A stretch of DNA of 64,000 bases from Bacillus_BA fengqiuensis (GCA_030813035.1 JAUSTV010000007.1), one strand, 5' to 3'. Counted from the first letter of the stretch, positions 27,108-36,295 are shown. Numbers and translations are program-made. The notes: generated by a model from the letters alone, not told the origin.

Positions 27108-28340
27108 ATGAAAATCATCGTTCAGAAGTTTGGTGGTACATCAGTTCGCGACGAAAATGGACGTGAGTTGGCCTACAAGCATATTCAAAATGCGCTTAGT
27201 GAAGGATATAAGGTAGTTGTTGTCGTCTCAGCCATGGGAAGAAAGGGTGAACCGTACGCGACAGATACGCTTCTTTCACTTGTAGGTGGAAATCAAGCGT
27301 TGTTGAGCAAACGGGAGCTTGACATGCTTATGTCATGCGGAGAATTGATTTCTTCGGTTGTGTTTACGAACCTGCTGAATAGCCATGGAATTCGAGCGGC
27401 AGCTTTGAATGGGGCACAGGCCGGCTTTTTAACAAACAGTGATTTCAATAGTGCAAAAATCATCGAGATGAGGTGCGACCGCTTAATCGAAGAGTTGGAA
27501 CACCATGATGTGGTCGTGGTCGCCGGTTTCCAGGGAGCAACGGAACAGGGAGATACGACAACATTAGGGCGAGGCGGCAGCGATACATCGGCTTCAGCGC
27601 TCGGAGCGGCTTTGAATGCAGAGTTTATCGATATTTTTACGGACGTTGAGGGAGTCATGACAGCTGATCCGCGCATTGTGGAAGATGCGAGACCTCTTTC
27701 TGTTGTGACGTATAATGAAATTTGCAATATGGCTTATCAGGGAGCGAAAGTCATCCATCCCCGCGCAGTAGAGATTGCCATGCAGGCGAAAGTGCCGATT
27801 CGTGTGCGCTCTACTTACTCGGAATCGGAAGGGACGCTTGTAACATCCCAAGCCAATGCTAAACAAAGGGGCAGCGATGTTCAAGAACGGCTGATTACAG
27901 GTATTGCCCATGTATCGGGTGTCACTCAAATTAAAGTGTTCGCCAAAGAAGGGCATTACGATTTGCAGGCCGAAGTGTTTAAAGCAATGGCCAATGAACA
28001 AATCAGCGTGGATTTCATTAACATCTCCCCAAAAGGTGTCGTTTATACGGTTACGAATGATGTAACGGATAGAGCCATTGGTGTGTTGCGAGAATTGGGG
28101 TATGAACCGGTTGTGACAAGGGAATGTGCGAAAGTATCGACAGTGGGAGCGGGTATGACAGGAATGCCCGGAGTAGCTGCTAAAATTGTAGGGGCCTTAT
28201 CAGAACAAGGCATTCAAATTTTACAATCTGCTGATAGCCATACAACGATTTGGGTACTAGTAAAAGAAGAAGACTTGAAAAAAGCAGTAAATGCCCTTCA
28301 CGATGCTTTTGAGCTTTCAAAAGCAGGAAACGAATATTGA
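27108..28340 (+). CDS. dapG: Aspartokinase I (diaminopimelate-sensitive type)
   Basis: Aspartokinase catalyses the first step of the aspartate pathway. The 410-residue protein has the N-terminal kinase domain (VQKFGGTSVRDENGRELA, GRGGSDTSASALGA) and two C-terminal ACT domains (VSGVTQIKVFAKEG and VSTVGAGMTGMPGVAAK) for allosteric feedback. In B. subtilis the dapG product is inhibited by meso-diaminopimelate, a property inferred here from position next to asd and dapA. ATG 27108 follows ACGAGGTG. Confidence 0.95.
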   Translation: MKIIVQKFGGTSVRDENGRELAYKHIQNALSEGYKVVVVVSAMGRKGEPYATDTLLSLVGGNQALLSKRELDMLMSCGELISSVVFTNLLNSHGIRAAALNGAQAGFLTNSDFNSAKIIEMRCDRLIEELEHHDVVVVAGFQGATEQGDTTTLGRGGSDTSASALGAALNAEFIDIFTDVEGVMTADPRIVEDARPLSVVTYNEICNMAYQGAKVIHPRAVEIAMQAKVPIRVRSTYSESEGTLVTSQANAKQRGSDVQERLITGIAHVSGVTQIKVFAKEGHYDLQAEVFKAMANEQISVDFINISPKGVVYTVTNDVTDRAIGVLRELGYEPVVTRECAKVSTVGAGMTGMPGVAAKIVGALSEQGIQILQSADSHTTIWVLVKEEDLKKAVNALHDAFELSKAGNEY

Positions 28341-28352
28341 AGGAGTGGAAGT

Positions 28353-29225
28353 ATGATTAATTTCGGAAAAGTGTCAACCGCTATGGTTACACCTTTTGAT
28401 CATAAAGGGAACATTGATTTTGCCAAAACAACAAAACTTGTCAACTATTTAATCGAAAATGGTACGGATTCGCTGGTTGTTGCCGGAACCACAGGTGAAT
28501 CTCCGACCCTATCGACAGAAGAAAAGTTAGCGTTGTTTCGGCATGTCGTAGAAGCAGCGAATGGCCGTGTACCTGTTATCGCAGGTACCGGAAGCAACAA
28601 TACCCATTCTTCTATCGAGCTGACCGAAAAAGCGGAAGAAACAGGTGTAGATGCCATCATGCTCGTTGCGCCGTACTATAATAAACCAAATCAAGAGGGG
28701 CTTTATCAACATTTTAAAGCAGTTGCAGAAAGCACCTCTCTCCCAGTCATGCTTTATAACGTTCCTGGCCGTGCAGTTACCAAAATTGCTGCCGAGACCA
28801 TTGTTAAGCTGTCCAAACTGCCAAATGTGGCAGCTGTTAAAGAAGCAAGCGGCGACCTTGATGCCATGACAGAAATCATTGCCAACACAGATGAGGATTT
28901 TGCGCTGTACAGCGGAGATGATGCCCTGACATTGCCTGTATTGGCAATCGGAGGTACAGGGGTCGTATCTGTGGCCTCTCACGTCATCGGGAATGAAATG
29001 CAACAAATGATTGCGAATTTTGAAAAGGGTGACGTAGCGCAAGCGGCAAAAGCCCATCAAAAATTGCTGCCAATTATGAACGCCATGTTTGCAGCGCCGA
29101 GTCCAACACCCGTCAAAACGGCTCTGCAGCTGAAAGGGCTGGATGTAGGATCTGTCCGCTTGCCGCTTGTTCCACTATCAGAACAAGAACGTGCAGCTTT
29201 AACAAACGTACTTCAATTTATTTGA
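28353..29225 (+). CDS. dapA: 4-hydroxy-tetrahydrodipicolinate synthase
   Basis: DapA condenses pyruvate with aspartate semialdehyde, committing flux to diaminopimelate, lysine and dipicolinate. The 290-residue TIM-barrel protein has GTTGESPTLSTEEK near residue 45, YNVPGR, and the Schiff-base lysine in AVKEASGD. It starts 12 bases after dapG behind AAGGAGTGG, so the two are cotranscribed. Two hairpins follow. Confidence 0.97.
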   Translation: MINFGKVSTAMVTPFDHKGNIDFAKTTKLVNYLIENGTDSLVVAGTTGESPTLSTEEKLALFRHVVEAANGRVPVIAGTGSNNTHSSIELTEKAEETGVDAIMLVAPYYNKPNQEGLYQHFKAVAESTSLPVMLYNVPGRAVTKIAAETIVKLSKLPNVAAVKEASGDLDAMTEIIANTDEDFALYSGDDALTLPVLAIGGTGVVSVASHVIGNEMQQMIANFEKGDVAQAAKAHQKLLPIMNAMFAAPSPTPVKTALQLKGLDVGSVRLPLVPLSEQERAALTNVLQFI

Positions 29226-29281
29226 AAGTAACATGGCTCAAGAATCTTGGTTTTCCTTGAGCCTATTACTTGATTATATGT

Positions 29282-29328
29282 AGAAGGTGATCCAAAAGGT
29301 TTATACTAAACTTTTTGGATCACCTTCT
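29282..29328 (+). terminator. Terminator of the dapG-dapA unit
   Basis: AGAAGGTGATCCAAAA pairs with TTTTTGGATCACCTTCT over 16 bp, then TTGTTG. Strong stem with a modest T-run. Confidence 0.75.
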
Positions 29329-29334
29329 TTGTTG

Positions 29335-29370
29335 TAATAATCCCCCGTTTCATGAAACGGGGGATTATTA
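29335..29370. terminator. Perfect palindromic hairpin before rnjB
   Basis: TAATAATCCCCCGTTT and AAACGGGGGATTATTA pair perfectly with a four-base CATG centre. No T-run follows. It could be bidirectional, or protect the transcript end. Confidence 0.55.
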
Positions 29371-29452
29371 TCTTGTATTCCGAATATTTCATCAGTTATA
29401 ATGAAAACAAGTGATGTTGAACGGGTGATGTCAGTCTAGGAGGCAAGGGTTC

Positions 29453-31117
29453 ATGATAAAAAAGATAGAGAACATTAAAGTATACGTACTAGGTGGAGTG
29501 GGAGAAATCGGCAAAAATATGTGCGGCATTGAAGTAGACGGCGATATTTTTATTGTGGATGCGGGGTTAATGTTTCCGGAAGATGAAATGCTCGGCATTG
29601 ATGTGGTCATTCCAGATATCAGTTATCTATTAGAACGAAAAGAGCGAGTGAAAGGCATTTTTCTTACTCATGGTCACGAAGATCATATCGGGGGGCTTCC
29701 ATTTATCGTGAAACGGCTGGAAGTGCCGATTTATGGGACGAAGCTCACCGTTGCCTTGGCAAAAGAGCAGCTGGCTGAATATGGTATCACAAAAAATGAT
29801 TTGTTTCAAACGGTCAATCCCTCTGACATAGTAAGTTTTGAGGGAGCAGAAGTGTCATTTTTCCGAACGAATCACAGTATCCCTGATTCTGTCGGAATTT
29901 GTATCCGTACGTCAGAAGGAGCGATTGTACATACGGGAGATTTTAAATTTGACCAAACACCGGTTGGTTCTCAATTAGCAGATATCGGAAAGATGGCTCA
30001 GATTGGAAGTGAAGGCGTCCTCTTTTTGTTATCGGATAGTACGAACGCAGAACGTCCGGGTCATTCCAGTTCTGAAGCCATCGTCGGTCAGGAAATATCA
30101 GATGTTTTCTATAATGCGACAGGCCGCCTGATTGTAGCTACCCATGCCTCTCATGTTAATCGCATTCAACAAGTTGTTGCTGCAGCTCAAAATCACGGGC
30201 GGAAAATAGCAGTCGTAGGGCGAAATATATGGAGGGTTATTGAGATTGCTGCAAATCTTGGCCATGTGACGGATGCAAAAGATGTTTTTATTCCCGTGCA
30301 GGAAGTCGGCAAATATCCAAAGAATAAAGTCGCGATATTAACGACAGGCAGTCAGGGCGAACCGATTGCGGCGCTAGCGAGGATGGCTAAACGTGCGCAT
30401 AAATTAGTGAATGTTGAAGAGGGGGACACGGTATTGATTGCCGCAACCCCTGTCCCAGGAAATGAAACTTCTTTTTCAAAGACAATCGATTTGTTGTTTC
30501 GTGCCGGTGCGAATGTTGTATACAGCAAAAAAGTCGTGCAGCATTCTGATCATGCACATCAGGAAGAACTTAAATTTATGCTGAATTTGATGCGGCCAAA
30601 ATATTTCCTTCCCGTCCATGGAGAATACCGTATGCAAATGGCCCATGCCAAGCTCGCAGAATCTATTGGCATGAATCCTTCTCATGTGTTTGTAGTAGAG
30701 AAAGGCGATGTGATCGAATTTAAGAATGAACAAGCACGAGTAGGCGGAAAGGTCACAGCCGGAAACACGTTAATCGATGGACTCGGTGTCGGAGACGTGG
30801 GAAATATTGTATTGAGGGACCGCCGCCTTCTTTCCCAAGACGGAATTCTAATTGTCGTTGTCACCATTGATAAAAAGCACAAACAAATTACGGCTGGCCC
30901 TGAAATTATTTCTCGCGGATTTGTATACGTTCGGGAATCGGAAAAACTGCTGGAAGAAGCCACTAGAATCGTTGAGCAAATATTGAATAAATGTATGCAG
31001 GAACAAATGATTGAATGGTCATCGTTAAAATCCAATATACGTGATAGCTTGAATCAATTTCTGTTCGAGAAAACGAGAAGAAAGCCGATGATTTTACCAA
31101 TCATCATGGAAATATAA
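29453..31117 (+). CDS. rnjB: Ribonuclease J2
   Basis: RNase J enzymes have endonuclease and 5'-3' exonuclease activity; J2 forms a complex with J1. The 554-residue protein has the metallo-beta-lactamase motif HGHEDH at residues 73-78, HTGDFKFDQTP, the beta-CASP region and PVHGEYRM. Position between dapA and tepA identifies it as RnjB rather than RnjA. Unlike my recollection of B. subtilis J2 (HGHDEN), the metal motif is intact here, so it may be a more active nuclease. The usual SGHxSQEELK segment reads HSDHAHQEELK. ATG 29453 follows AGGAGGCAAGGG. Confidence 0.93.
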   Translation: MIKKIENIKVYVLGGVGEIGKNMCGIEVDGDIFIVDAGLMFPEDEMLGIDVVIPDISYLLERKERVKGIFLTHGHEDHIGGLPFIVKRLEVPIYGTKLTVALAKEQLAEYGITKNDLFQTVNPSDIVSFEGAEVSFFRTNHSIPDSVGICIRTSEGAIVHTGDFKFDQTPVGSQLADIGKMAQIGSEGVLFLLSDSTNAERPGHSSSEAIVGQEISDVFYNATGRLIVATHASHVNRIQQVVAAAQNHGRKIAVVGRNIWRVIEIAANLGHVTDAKDVFIPVQEVGKYPKNKVAILTTGSQGEPIAALARMAKRAHKLVNVEEGDTVLIAATPVPGNETSFSKTIDLLFRAGANVVYSKKVVQHSDHAHQEELKFMLNLMRPKYFLPVHGEYRMQMAHAKLAESIGMNPSHVFVVEKGDVIEFKNEQARVGGKVTAGNTLIDGLGVGDVGNIVLRDRRLLSQDGILIVVVTIDKKHKQITAGPEIISRGFVYVRESEKLLEEATRIVEQILNKCMQEQMIEWSSLKSNIRDSLNQFLFEKTRRKPMILPIIMEI

Positions 31118-31157
31118 AAGATGGGAGATGGGGAAAGAACCCCATCTCCCATCTTTT
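31116..31157 (+). terminator. Terminator of rnjB
   Basis: AAAAGATGGGAGATGGGG pairs perfectly with CCCCATCTCCCATCTTTT (18 bp) around AAAGAA. It overlaps the stop codon region. Confidence 0.85.
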
Positions 31158-31167
31158 GTGTATGAAC

Positions 31168-31201
31168 AGCTGGCCAGTTCCCTTTTGGGAACTGGCCAGC
31201 T
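31168..31201. terminator. Second perfect hairpin after rnjB
   Basis: AGCTGGCCAGTTCCC and GGGAACTGGCCAGCT form a 15-bp perfect stem with a TTTT loop. No T-run. The following 240 bases before tepA show no other clear element. Confidence 0.6.
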
Positions 31202-31445
31202 ATGCGGATGGGAAATTTTAACTTTAGTATGAGTAGAGAGAAGGTATAGGCAGGATAGACAGCCGATATTAAAAACTAGTGTGGGTTATGGAAAAAGAAT
31301 TATCAGGAGTATTTGATCTAAGAGTGTCAATGCTGGTTCTTGTTTAGGATTGAATGGTCTCAGTTTTCCAAAGCGGCAGGCAGGTATGAAAATGGAAGGG
31401 GAGTTCATACTAACCATATCATCAATATTGGAAAGGGGAAAAAGT

Positions 31446-32195
31446 ATGTTTGAAGAACAAAATACCCAGGCTGATCAAGATAATCCCGATAAAAAAGAGG
31501 TAGATAAAAGCCAAATCGTCGAGAAATTGCAACAGTTGGGGCAGACGAACGTTCCGCAAATGTCGCAAGATTCCAAAATCCATTGTTTAACGATTGTTGG
31601 CCAAATTGAAGGGCATATGCAGCTGCCTCCTCAAAATAAGACAACAAAATATGAACACGTTATTCCACAAATTGTAGCGATTGAGCAAAACCCTAATATT
31701 GAGGGGCTGCTGATCATTTTAAATACGGTTGGCGGTGATGTAGAGGCAGGGTTGGCTATTTCAGAAATGCTCGCTTCTTTATCGAAGCCGACAGTTTCGA
31801 TTGTATTAGGGGGAGGACATTCTATTGGCGTTCCGATTGCGGTTTCCACCGACTATTCATTCATTGCGGGAACAGCAACGATGACGATCCATCCTGTACG
31901 CTTAACAGGTTTGGTCATAGGGGTTCCTCAAACATTCGAATATTTGGATAAAATGCAAGAGCGGGTCGTAAAATTTGTTGTAGGGCACTCGAATATTACG
32001 GAAGAAAAATTTAAAGAGCTTATGTTTTCAAAAGGAAACTTGACGAGAGATATCGGAACGAATGTCGTAGGGGCAGATGCGGTCGACTATGGTTTGATTG
32101 ATGAAGTCGGAGGCGTGGGAGAAGCCATTCGAAAATTGAATGAATTGATTGAGCAACGAGGACAAATAACAGAAGGGAAGCAATTACTACAATGA
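31446..32195 (+). CDS. tepA: ClpP-like translocation-enhancing protease TepA
   Basis: This 249-residue cytosolic serine-protease-like protein belongs to the ClpP/crotonase fold. The core ILNTVGGDVEAGLAISEMLASL and LGGGHSIGVPIA (candidate nucleophile serine) are intact. In B. subtilis it has been linked to protein export and spore-related small-protein turnover; that role is from the literature. ATG 31446 follows GAAAGGGGAAAA and gives the usual acidic N-terminus; upstream in-frame ATGs (from 31350) are not conserved. It overlaps ylzJ by four bases. Confidence 0.93.
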   Translation: MFEEQNTQADQDNPDKKEVDKSQIVEKLQQLGQTNVPQMSQDSKIHCLTIVGQIEGHMQLPPQNKTTKYEHVIPQIVAIEQNPNIEGLLIILNTVGGDVEAGLAISEMLASLSKPTVSIVLGGGHSIGVPIAVSTDYSFIAGTATMTIHPVRLTGLVIGVPQTFEYLDKMQERVVKFVVGHSNITEEKFKELMFSKGNLTRDIGTNVVGADAVDYGLIDEVGGVGEAIRKLNELIEQRGQITEGKQLLQ

Positions 32196-32404
32196 TTCTT
32201 TATACGATGATGCCTGAGGAATTCGTGTTTCCAATTGATATGAGTGTATACGATAAGCAGAAGGTTGTACAAATGAATGGGGTATCCGTCGTCGTTTCCG
32301 AAAACACCCAAAAACAGTATGAAGTCGTTCGGTTATTAAGTACAAATCCGCAAGACTTTTTAAATGAACAATATTGTCCTGGACAAACTTTCCCGATATT
32401 TTGA
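32192..32404 (+). CDS. ylzJ: YlzJ-like protein
   Basis: This 70-residue protein starts MILYTMMPEEFVFP, the YlzJ family signature, and overlaps the tepA stop by four bases. The family is found between tepA and spoIIIE in Bacillaceae. Its function is unknown. There are no membrane segments or recognised motifs. Confidence 0.9.
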   Translation: MILYTMMPEEFVFPIDMSVYDKQKVVQMNGVSVVVSENTQKQYEVVRLLSTNPQDFLNEQYCPGQTFPIF

Positions 32405-32477
32405 ACATCCTCTAACGTTCGTCACATGTAATAGCAGAAAAACTATGTTATAATAATCTATAGACAGTCCAACTATG

Positions 32478-32500
32478 CAGCCTTGATTGGCTGTTTTTTT
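32478..32500 (+). terminator. Terminator after ylzJ
   Basis: CAGCC and GGCTG form a short stem with TTGATT loop, followed by seven T residues. Confidence 0.75.
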
Positions 32501-32524
32501 GACGATTATGGAAATAGCCTATTA

Positions 32525-32573
32525 TCATAAGGCGGTCTCAAAATGTTTTCATTTTTTGAGGCCGCCTTATGAG
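32525..32573. terminator. Long hairpin before spoIIIE
   Basis: TCATAAGGCGGTCTCAAAA pairs with TTTTGAGGCCGCCTTATGA with one G-U. It has the look of the dispersed terminator-like repeats common in Bacillus. No T-run after the 3' arm. Confidence 0.6.
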
Positions 32574-32662
32574 TTGAATTTTTCCGGTATATCTTCAGTT
32601 TGTTGGAGTGTTCAGGCAGGTTCAGCCTATACATAACGAGAAAATAAAGAGAAAAGCTTTAT

Positions 32663-32686
32663 CTTCGTGAACGCATTTTCACGAAG
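32663..32686. promoter_or_regulatory. Inverted repeat just upstream of spoIIIE
   Basis: CTTCGTGAA and TTCACGAAG form a 9-bp perfect inverted repeat six bases before the GGAGTG ribosome site of spoIIIE. It could be an operator or a translation-modulating hairpin; nothing proves either. Confidence 0.4.
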
Positions 32687-32702
32687 TGATTGGAGTGAAA
32701 GA

Positions 32703-35042
32703 ATGGCAAAGCAAAAAAAGAGAAGTGAAGCAAAAAAAGAGGAATGGAAACGAATCTTGAGCTTTGAATTAACCGGGCTGTTATTGTTTGCTGTTTCTTG
32801 TATTGCAATGGCAAATCTCGGGGTCGTTGGTCGTTCGCTCGCTTTGTTTTTCCGCTTGTTTACAGGTGAATGGTACATGGTGAGTTTAGTTGCTTTACTC
32901 ATTTTATCTGTTTTTATTATTTTTAAGCTGCGGGGGCCAAAGCTTGTCACAAGACAGCTTTTGGGTATTTATATTATATTTGCGGCTATTTTACTATTAA
33001 GCCATGTTAAATTATTTGAAAATTTATCAAGAGACGGTGCTTTTGCACATCCGTCTGTCATTTTAAATACATGGGATCTGTTTTTACTGGAAGCAAAAGG
33101 ACAGTCTGTGTCCCGTGATCTTGGGGGCGGAATGATTGGAGCCGTTTTATTTGCGGCGTTTTATTATTTATTTGATTCACTTGGGACTCAATTTTTTGCT
33201 TTCATTCTGATGATCATTGGCTTTATTCTTCTGACGGGAAGATCTCTTCGGGAAACGCTGTATAAACTGTTAGCCCCTGTTTGTTCGTTCCTTATCAGCG
33301 AAACGAAAGAGGGCTTGCTGGATATAAAAGATTGGTTGTATAGATTGAAACATAGACCGAAAAAAGCAAAGCCGAAACGTAAAAAGAAAACGCCTGCCCC
33401 TTCAAAAGAAGAAGAGGAAGAAGCACATGAGAACGTACATGAGCACATTGAAGTGTCAGGACCCCCTATCATCGAGCATTTCGATAAAGGAGAAGAAGAA
33501 CCAGTCCCTTCCTCAGTTGTTCAGAAGTCTGCAGAGGTTGAACCTTCTTCCAAAGTGGAAGAACCTTTAGAAGAAGAAAAGCCTCCAGTGATGACATTTG
33601 TGGAGGAGGAAAATAAAAAATATGAGCTTCCACCGGTAAGTTTGTTAACGATGCCGAAAAAAAGCAATCAGGCAAAAGAGCACAAAAATATTTATGCCAA
33701 TGCCCAAAAACTGGAGAAAACGTTCCAAAGTTTCGGTGTTAAAGCAAAAGTGGCCAAGGTCCATCTGGGCCCGGCTGTAACAAAATATGAAGTGTATCCG
33801 GATGTTGGGGTAAAAGTAAGTAAAATCGTCAATTTAAGTGATGATTTAGCATTGGCGCTTGCCGCAAAAGATATTCGGATTGAGGCACCGATTCCGGGTA
33901 AATCGGCAGTGGGAATTGAAGTGCCAAATGAGGAAGTGGCGATGGTTTCATTGCGTGAAGTGCTGGAGGCAAAAGAAAACAACCGGCCCGATGCTAAGTT
34001 GCTTATCGGTTTCGGACGTGACATTTCAGGTGAAGCCGTTTTGGCGGAATTAAACAAAATGCCGCATTTGCTTGTAGCGGGTGCTACAGGAAGCGGTAAA
34101 AGTGTGTGTATTAACGGAATCATCATTAGTTTACTGATGCGTGCAAAGCCTCATGAAGTGAAATTGATGATGATTGACCCGAAAATGGTTGAATTGAATA
34201 TGTACAATGGTATTCCACATTTGTTGGCGCCCGTTGTAACGGATCCGAAAAAAGCGTCACAAGCGTTGAAGCGGGTTGTAAGCGAGATGGAAAGACGATA
34301 TGAGTTATTTTCCCATACAGGTACGCGAAATATCGAGGGATACAATGAACATATTAAGCGCCATAACCAAGAAGAAGAAGCGAAGCAGCCGGGCTTGCCT
34401 TATATTGTAGTCATTGTGGACGAGTTGGCAGATTTAATGATGGTCGCTTCCTCCGACGTAGAAGACGCCATCACTCGTTTGGCACAAATGGCCCGTGCAG
34501 CGGGCATTCATTTAATTATTGCGACACAGCGTCCATCTGTAGACGTTATTACAGGAGTCATTAAAGCAAACATTCCATCCCGTATTGCCTTTAGTGTATC
34601 CTCTCAAACGGATTCACGTACAATTTTGGATATGGGGGGAGCGGAAAAGCTGCTGGGGCGAGGGGATATGCTGTTTTTGCCTGTGGGGGCTTCAAAGCCT
34701 GTTCGTGTACAGGGAGCTTTCCTATCGGATGAAGAGGTGGAAGAAGTGGTAGACTTCGTCATCTCCCAGCAAAAAGCCCAATATCAAGAAGACATGATTC
34801 CTAAAGATATGCCAGAATCAGAAGATGATTTTGAGGATGATTTATATGACGAGGCGGTTGAACTTGTCGTTGAAATGCAAACGGCATCTGTATCGATGCT
34901 TCAGCGCCGATTCCGCATTGGGTATAACAGGGCAGCCAGGCTCATTGATGCCATGGAAGTACGGGGGGTCGTAGGTCCTTACGAGGGAAGTAAACCACGT
35001 TCGGTATTGGTAAGCCAGTCAAATGAAGATGTAGGATCGTAG
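32703..35042 (+). CDS. spoIIIE: DNA translocase SpoIIIE (FtsK family)
   Basis: SpoIIIE pumps the chromosome into the forespore through the septum and clears trapped DNA. The 779-residue protein has about four N-terminal membrane helices (to residue 185), a charged Pro/Glu-rich linker, the alpha/beta motor with Walker A AGATGSGKSV (near 458) and Walker B VVIVDELADLMM, and the C-terminal gamma winged helix (MLQRRFRIGYNRAARLIDAME) that reads SRS sequences. ATG 32703 after GGAGTG is chosen over ATG 32667. Confidence 0.97.
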   Translation: MAKQKKRSEAKKEEWKRILSFELTGLLLFAVSCIAMANLGVVGRSLALFFRLFTGEWYMVSLVALLILSVFIIFKLRGPKLVTRQLLGIYIIFAAILLLSHVKLFENLSRDGAFAHPSVILNTWDLFLLEAKGQSVSRDLGGGMIGAVLFAAFYYLFDSLGTQFFAFILMIIGFILLTGRSLRETLYKLLAPVCSFLISETKEGLLDIKDWLYRLKHRPKKAKPKRKKKTPAPSKEEEEEAHENVHEHIEVSGPPIIEHFDKGEEEPVPSSVVQKSAEVEPSSKVEEPLEEEKPPVMTFVEEENKKYELPPVSLLTMPKKSNQAKEHKNIYANAQKLEKTFQSFGVKAKVAKVHLGPAVTKYEVYPDVGVKVSKIVNLSDDLALALAAKDIRIEAPIPGKSAVGIEVPNEEVAMVSLREVLEAKENNRPDAKLLIGFGRDISGEAVLAELNKMPHLLVAGATGSGKSVCINGIIISLLMRAKPHEVKLMMIDPKMVELNMYNGIPHLLAPVVTDPKKASQALKRVVSEMERRYELFSHTGTRNIEGYNEHIKRHNQEEEAKQPGLPYIVVIVDELADLMMVASSDVEDAITRLAQMARAAGIHLIIATQRPSVDVITGVIKANIPSRIAFSVSSQTDSRTILDMGGAEKLLGRGDMLFLPVGASKPVRVQGAFLSDEEVEEVVDFVISQQKAQYQEDMIPKDMPESEDDFEDDLYDEAVELVVEMQTASVSMLQRRFRIGYNRAARLIDAMEVRGVVGPYEGSKPRSVLVSQSNEDVGS

Positions 35043-35083
35043 AAGAAAGGAACATGGATTTTTTCCATGTTCCTTTCTTCTAC
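35039..35083. terminator. Hairpin terminator overlapping the spoIIIE stop
   Basis: GTAGAAGAAAGGAACATGGA pairs perfectly with TCCATGTTCCTTTCTTCTAC around TTTTT. The stem includes the TAG stop. Confidence 0.8.
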
Positions 35084-35168
35084 TTATAAAAAGCAATCAT
35101 AGAATAAAAAACATAGATTATTATGATAGAAAGTAGAGCGAAATCATATGATAAAAATGGAAAAAGAT

Positions 35169-35278
35169 TTATCCCGCATTAACGGGCAGTAAGCCCCCCC
35201 ACTTCAAAGCTTAGAATCATCGGAGAAGCTTAAGTTGGGGGATGAAGGAAAATCCCTACTGATGGAAGTTTCCTTTAT
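35169..35278 (+). repeat. Palindromic transposon-end-like element, copy 1
   Basis: The element contains CATTAACGGGCAGTAAG, a GC-rich hairpin (CCCCCACTT...AAGTTGGGGG with inner AAGCTT/AAGCTT pairing) and CTGATGGAAGTTTCC. The two outer blocks recur, identical and in reverse orientation, at 41491-41541. It looks like an IS200/IS605-type subterminal palindrome without its transposase. The rest of the 35042-35523 gap is A+T-rich with no gene. Confidence 0.6.
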
Positions 35279-35486
35279 ATGAAATGTGTTATACTAATGG
35301 TGATATATTTTCCATATTTTTGATGTACGGACCTATTTTTAGGTGGAAATGAAGAAAAATGATATATTATAAAAGTTTTTTAAGGAAAAGAAAATATCTT
35401 TTTTACAAAAGTGTAATATTGTTAAGGTTTTTTTTACAAAATGAATATAACCTATTTATTTATGTATCGAAAAATGATATATTATT

Positions 35487-35500
35487 TTCGATTAATCGAA
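35487..35500. promoter_or_regulatory. Perfect palindrome TTCGATTAATCGAA upstream of gntR
   Basis: This 14-bp perfect palindrome lies just after an AT-rich -10-like TATATTAT and 53 bases before the gntR start. It is a candidate regulator-binding site. Confidence 0.45.
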
Positions 35501-35509
35501 CTAGTCACA

Positions 35510-35525
35510 CATCAGAGGTCTGATG
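35510..35525. promoter_or_regulatory. Operator-like inverted repeat CATCAGA-GG-TCTGATG
   Basis: Two 7-bp perfect arms are separated by two bases, a spacing usual for dimeric GntR-family regulators. It lies in the 5' leader of the GntR gene, suggesting autoregulation. Confidence 0.5.
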
Positions 35526-35552
35526 ACCAAAGCTCATAGTGGGGGAAGTATA

Positions 35553-36278
35553 ATGTCAATTAAAGCAGATAGTCGACATTTGTATTTGCAAGTGATTGAC
35601 AAAATTAAACAATTAATTGAGGAAGGCGTTTATAAGGAAAAAGAAAAGCTGCCTTCAGAATTTGATTTATCCAAGCAGTTGGGGGTCAGTCGTGCGACAT
35701 TAAGGGAAGCACTTCGAATTTTGGAAGAAGAAAATGTGGTCATTCGAAGACATGGCGTTGGAACATTTGTGAATACCCGCCCTACTTTTACATCAGGTAT
35801 CGAGCAATTGAATAGTGTAACACATATGATTGAGCAAGGTGGAAAAGTACCGGGAACCGTATTTCATTCCTCCCATGTCCAGGGACCGACGGAAGATGAT
35901 ATGCGCCGCTTCCAATGTTCAGAAAATGATGAAATTTTATATGTAGAGCGCGTAAGAACGGCAGATGGAGAGCCGGTGGTGTATTGTGTAGATAAAGTAC
36001 TGAAAAAATATTTACCGGGTCAATTTTCCCATGAAAGAGAATCGTTGCTGGACATTTTAAACGAACAGTCCGGCAAGTACATTTCTTATGCAGTAGCCCA
36101 AATTGAGCCTCTCGGATATCACGAAAGAATCTCTCCTATATTAGAGTGTGAACCGGAAACCGCTTTGCTTGTGCTAAAACAAATGCATTATGATCAAAAT
36201 GATGATCCTATTTTATATTCCTTGAACTATTTTAAAGCAGATAAATTCAGTTTCCATGTGTTGAGAAAAAGAGTTTAA
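35553..36278 (+). CDS. ymfC: GntR/HutC-family transcriptional regulator (YmfC-like)
   Basis: The 241-residue regulator has an N-terminal winged helix (LPSEFDLSKQLGVSRATLREALRILEEENVV) and a C-terminal UTRA effector-binding domain of the HutC group. ATG 35553 follows a GGGGGA site; the extension to 35523 overlaps the operator-like repeat and is rejected. Position after spoIIIE matches B. subtilis ymfC. It precedes nucleoside-transporter genes; from memory, a YmfC-type regulator (NupR) controls the guanosine transporter of B. subtilis, so it probably regulates nupNOPQ here. Confidence 0.9.
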   Translation: MSIKADSRHLYLQVIDKIKQLIEEGVYKEKEKLPSEFDLSKQLGVSRATLREALRILEEENVVIRRHGVGTFVNTRPTFTSGIEQLNSVTHMIEQGGKVPGTVFHSSHVQGPTEDDMRRFQCSENDEILYVERVRTADGEPVVYCVDKVLKKYLPGQFSHERESLLDILNEQSGKYISYAVAQIEPLGYHERISPILECEPETALLVLKQMHYDQNDDPILYSLNYFKADKFSFHVLRKRV

Positions 36279-36295
36279 TTCTTTTTTATAAAGGG

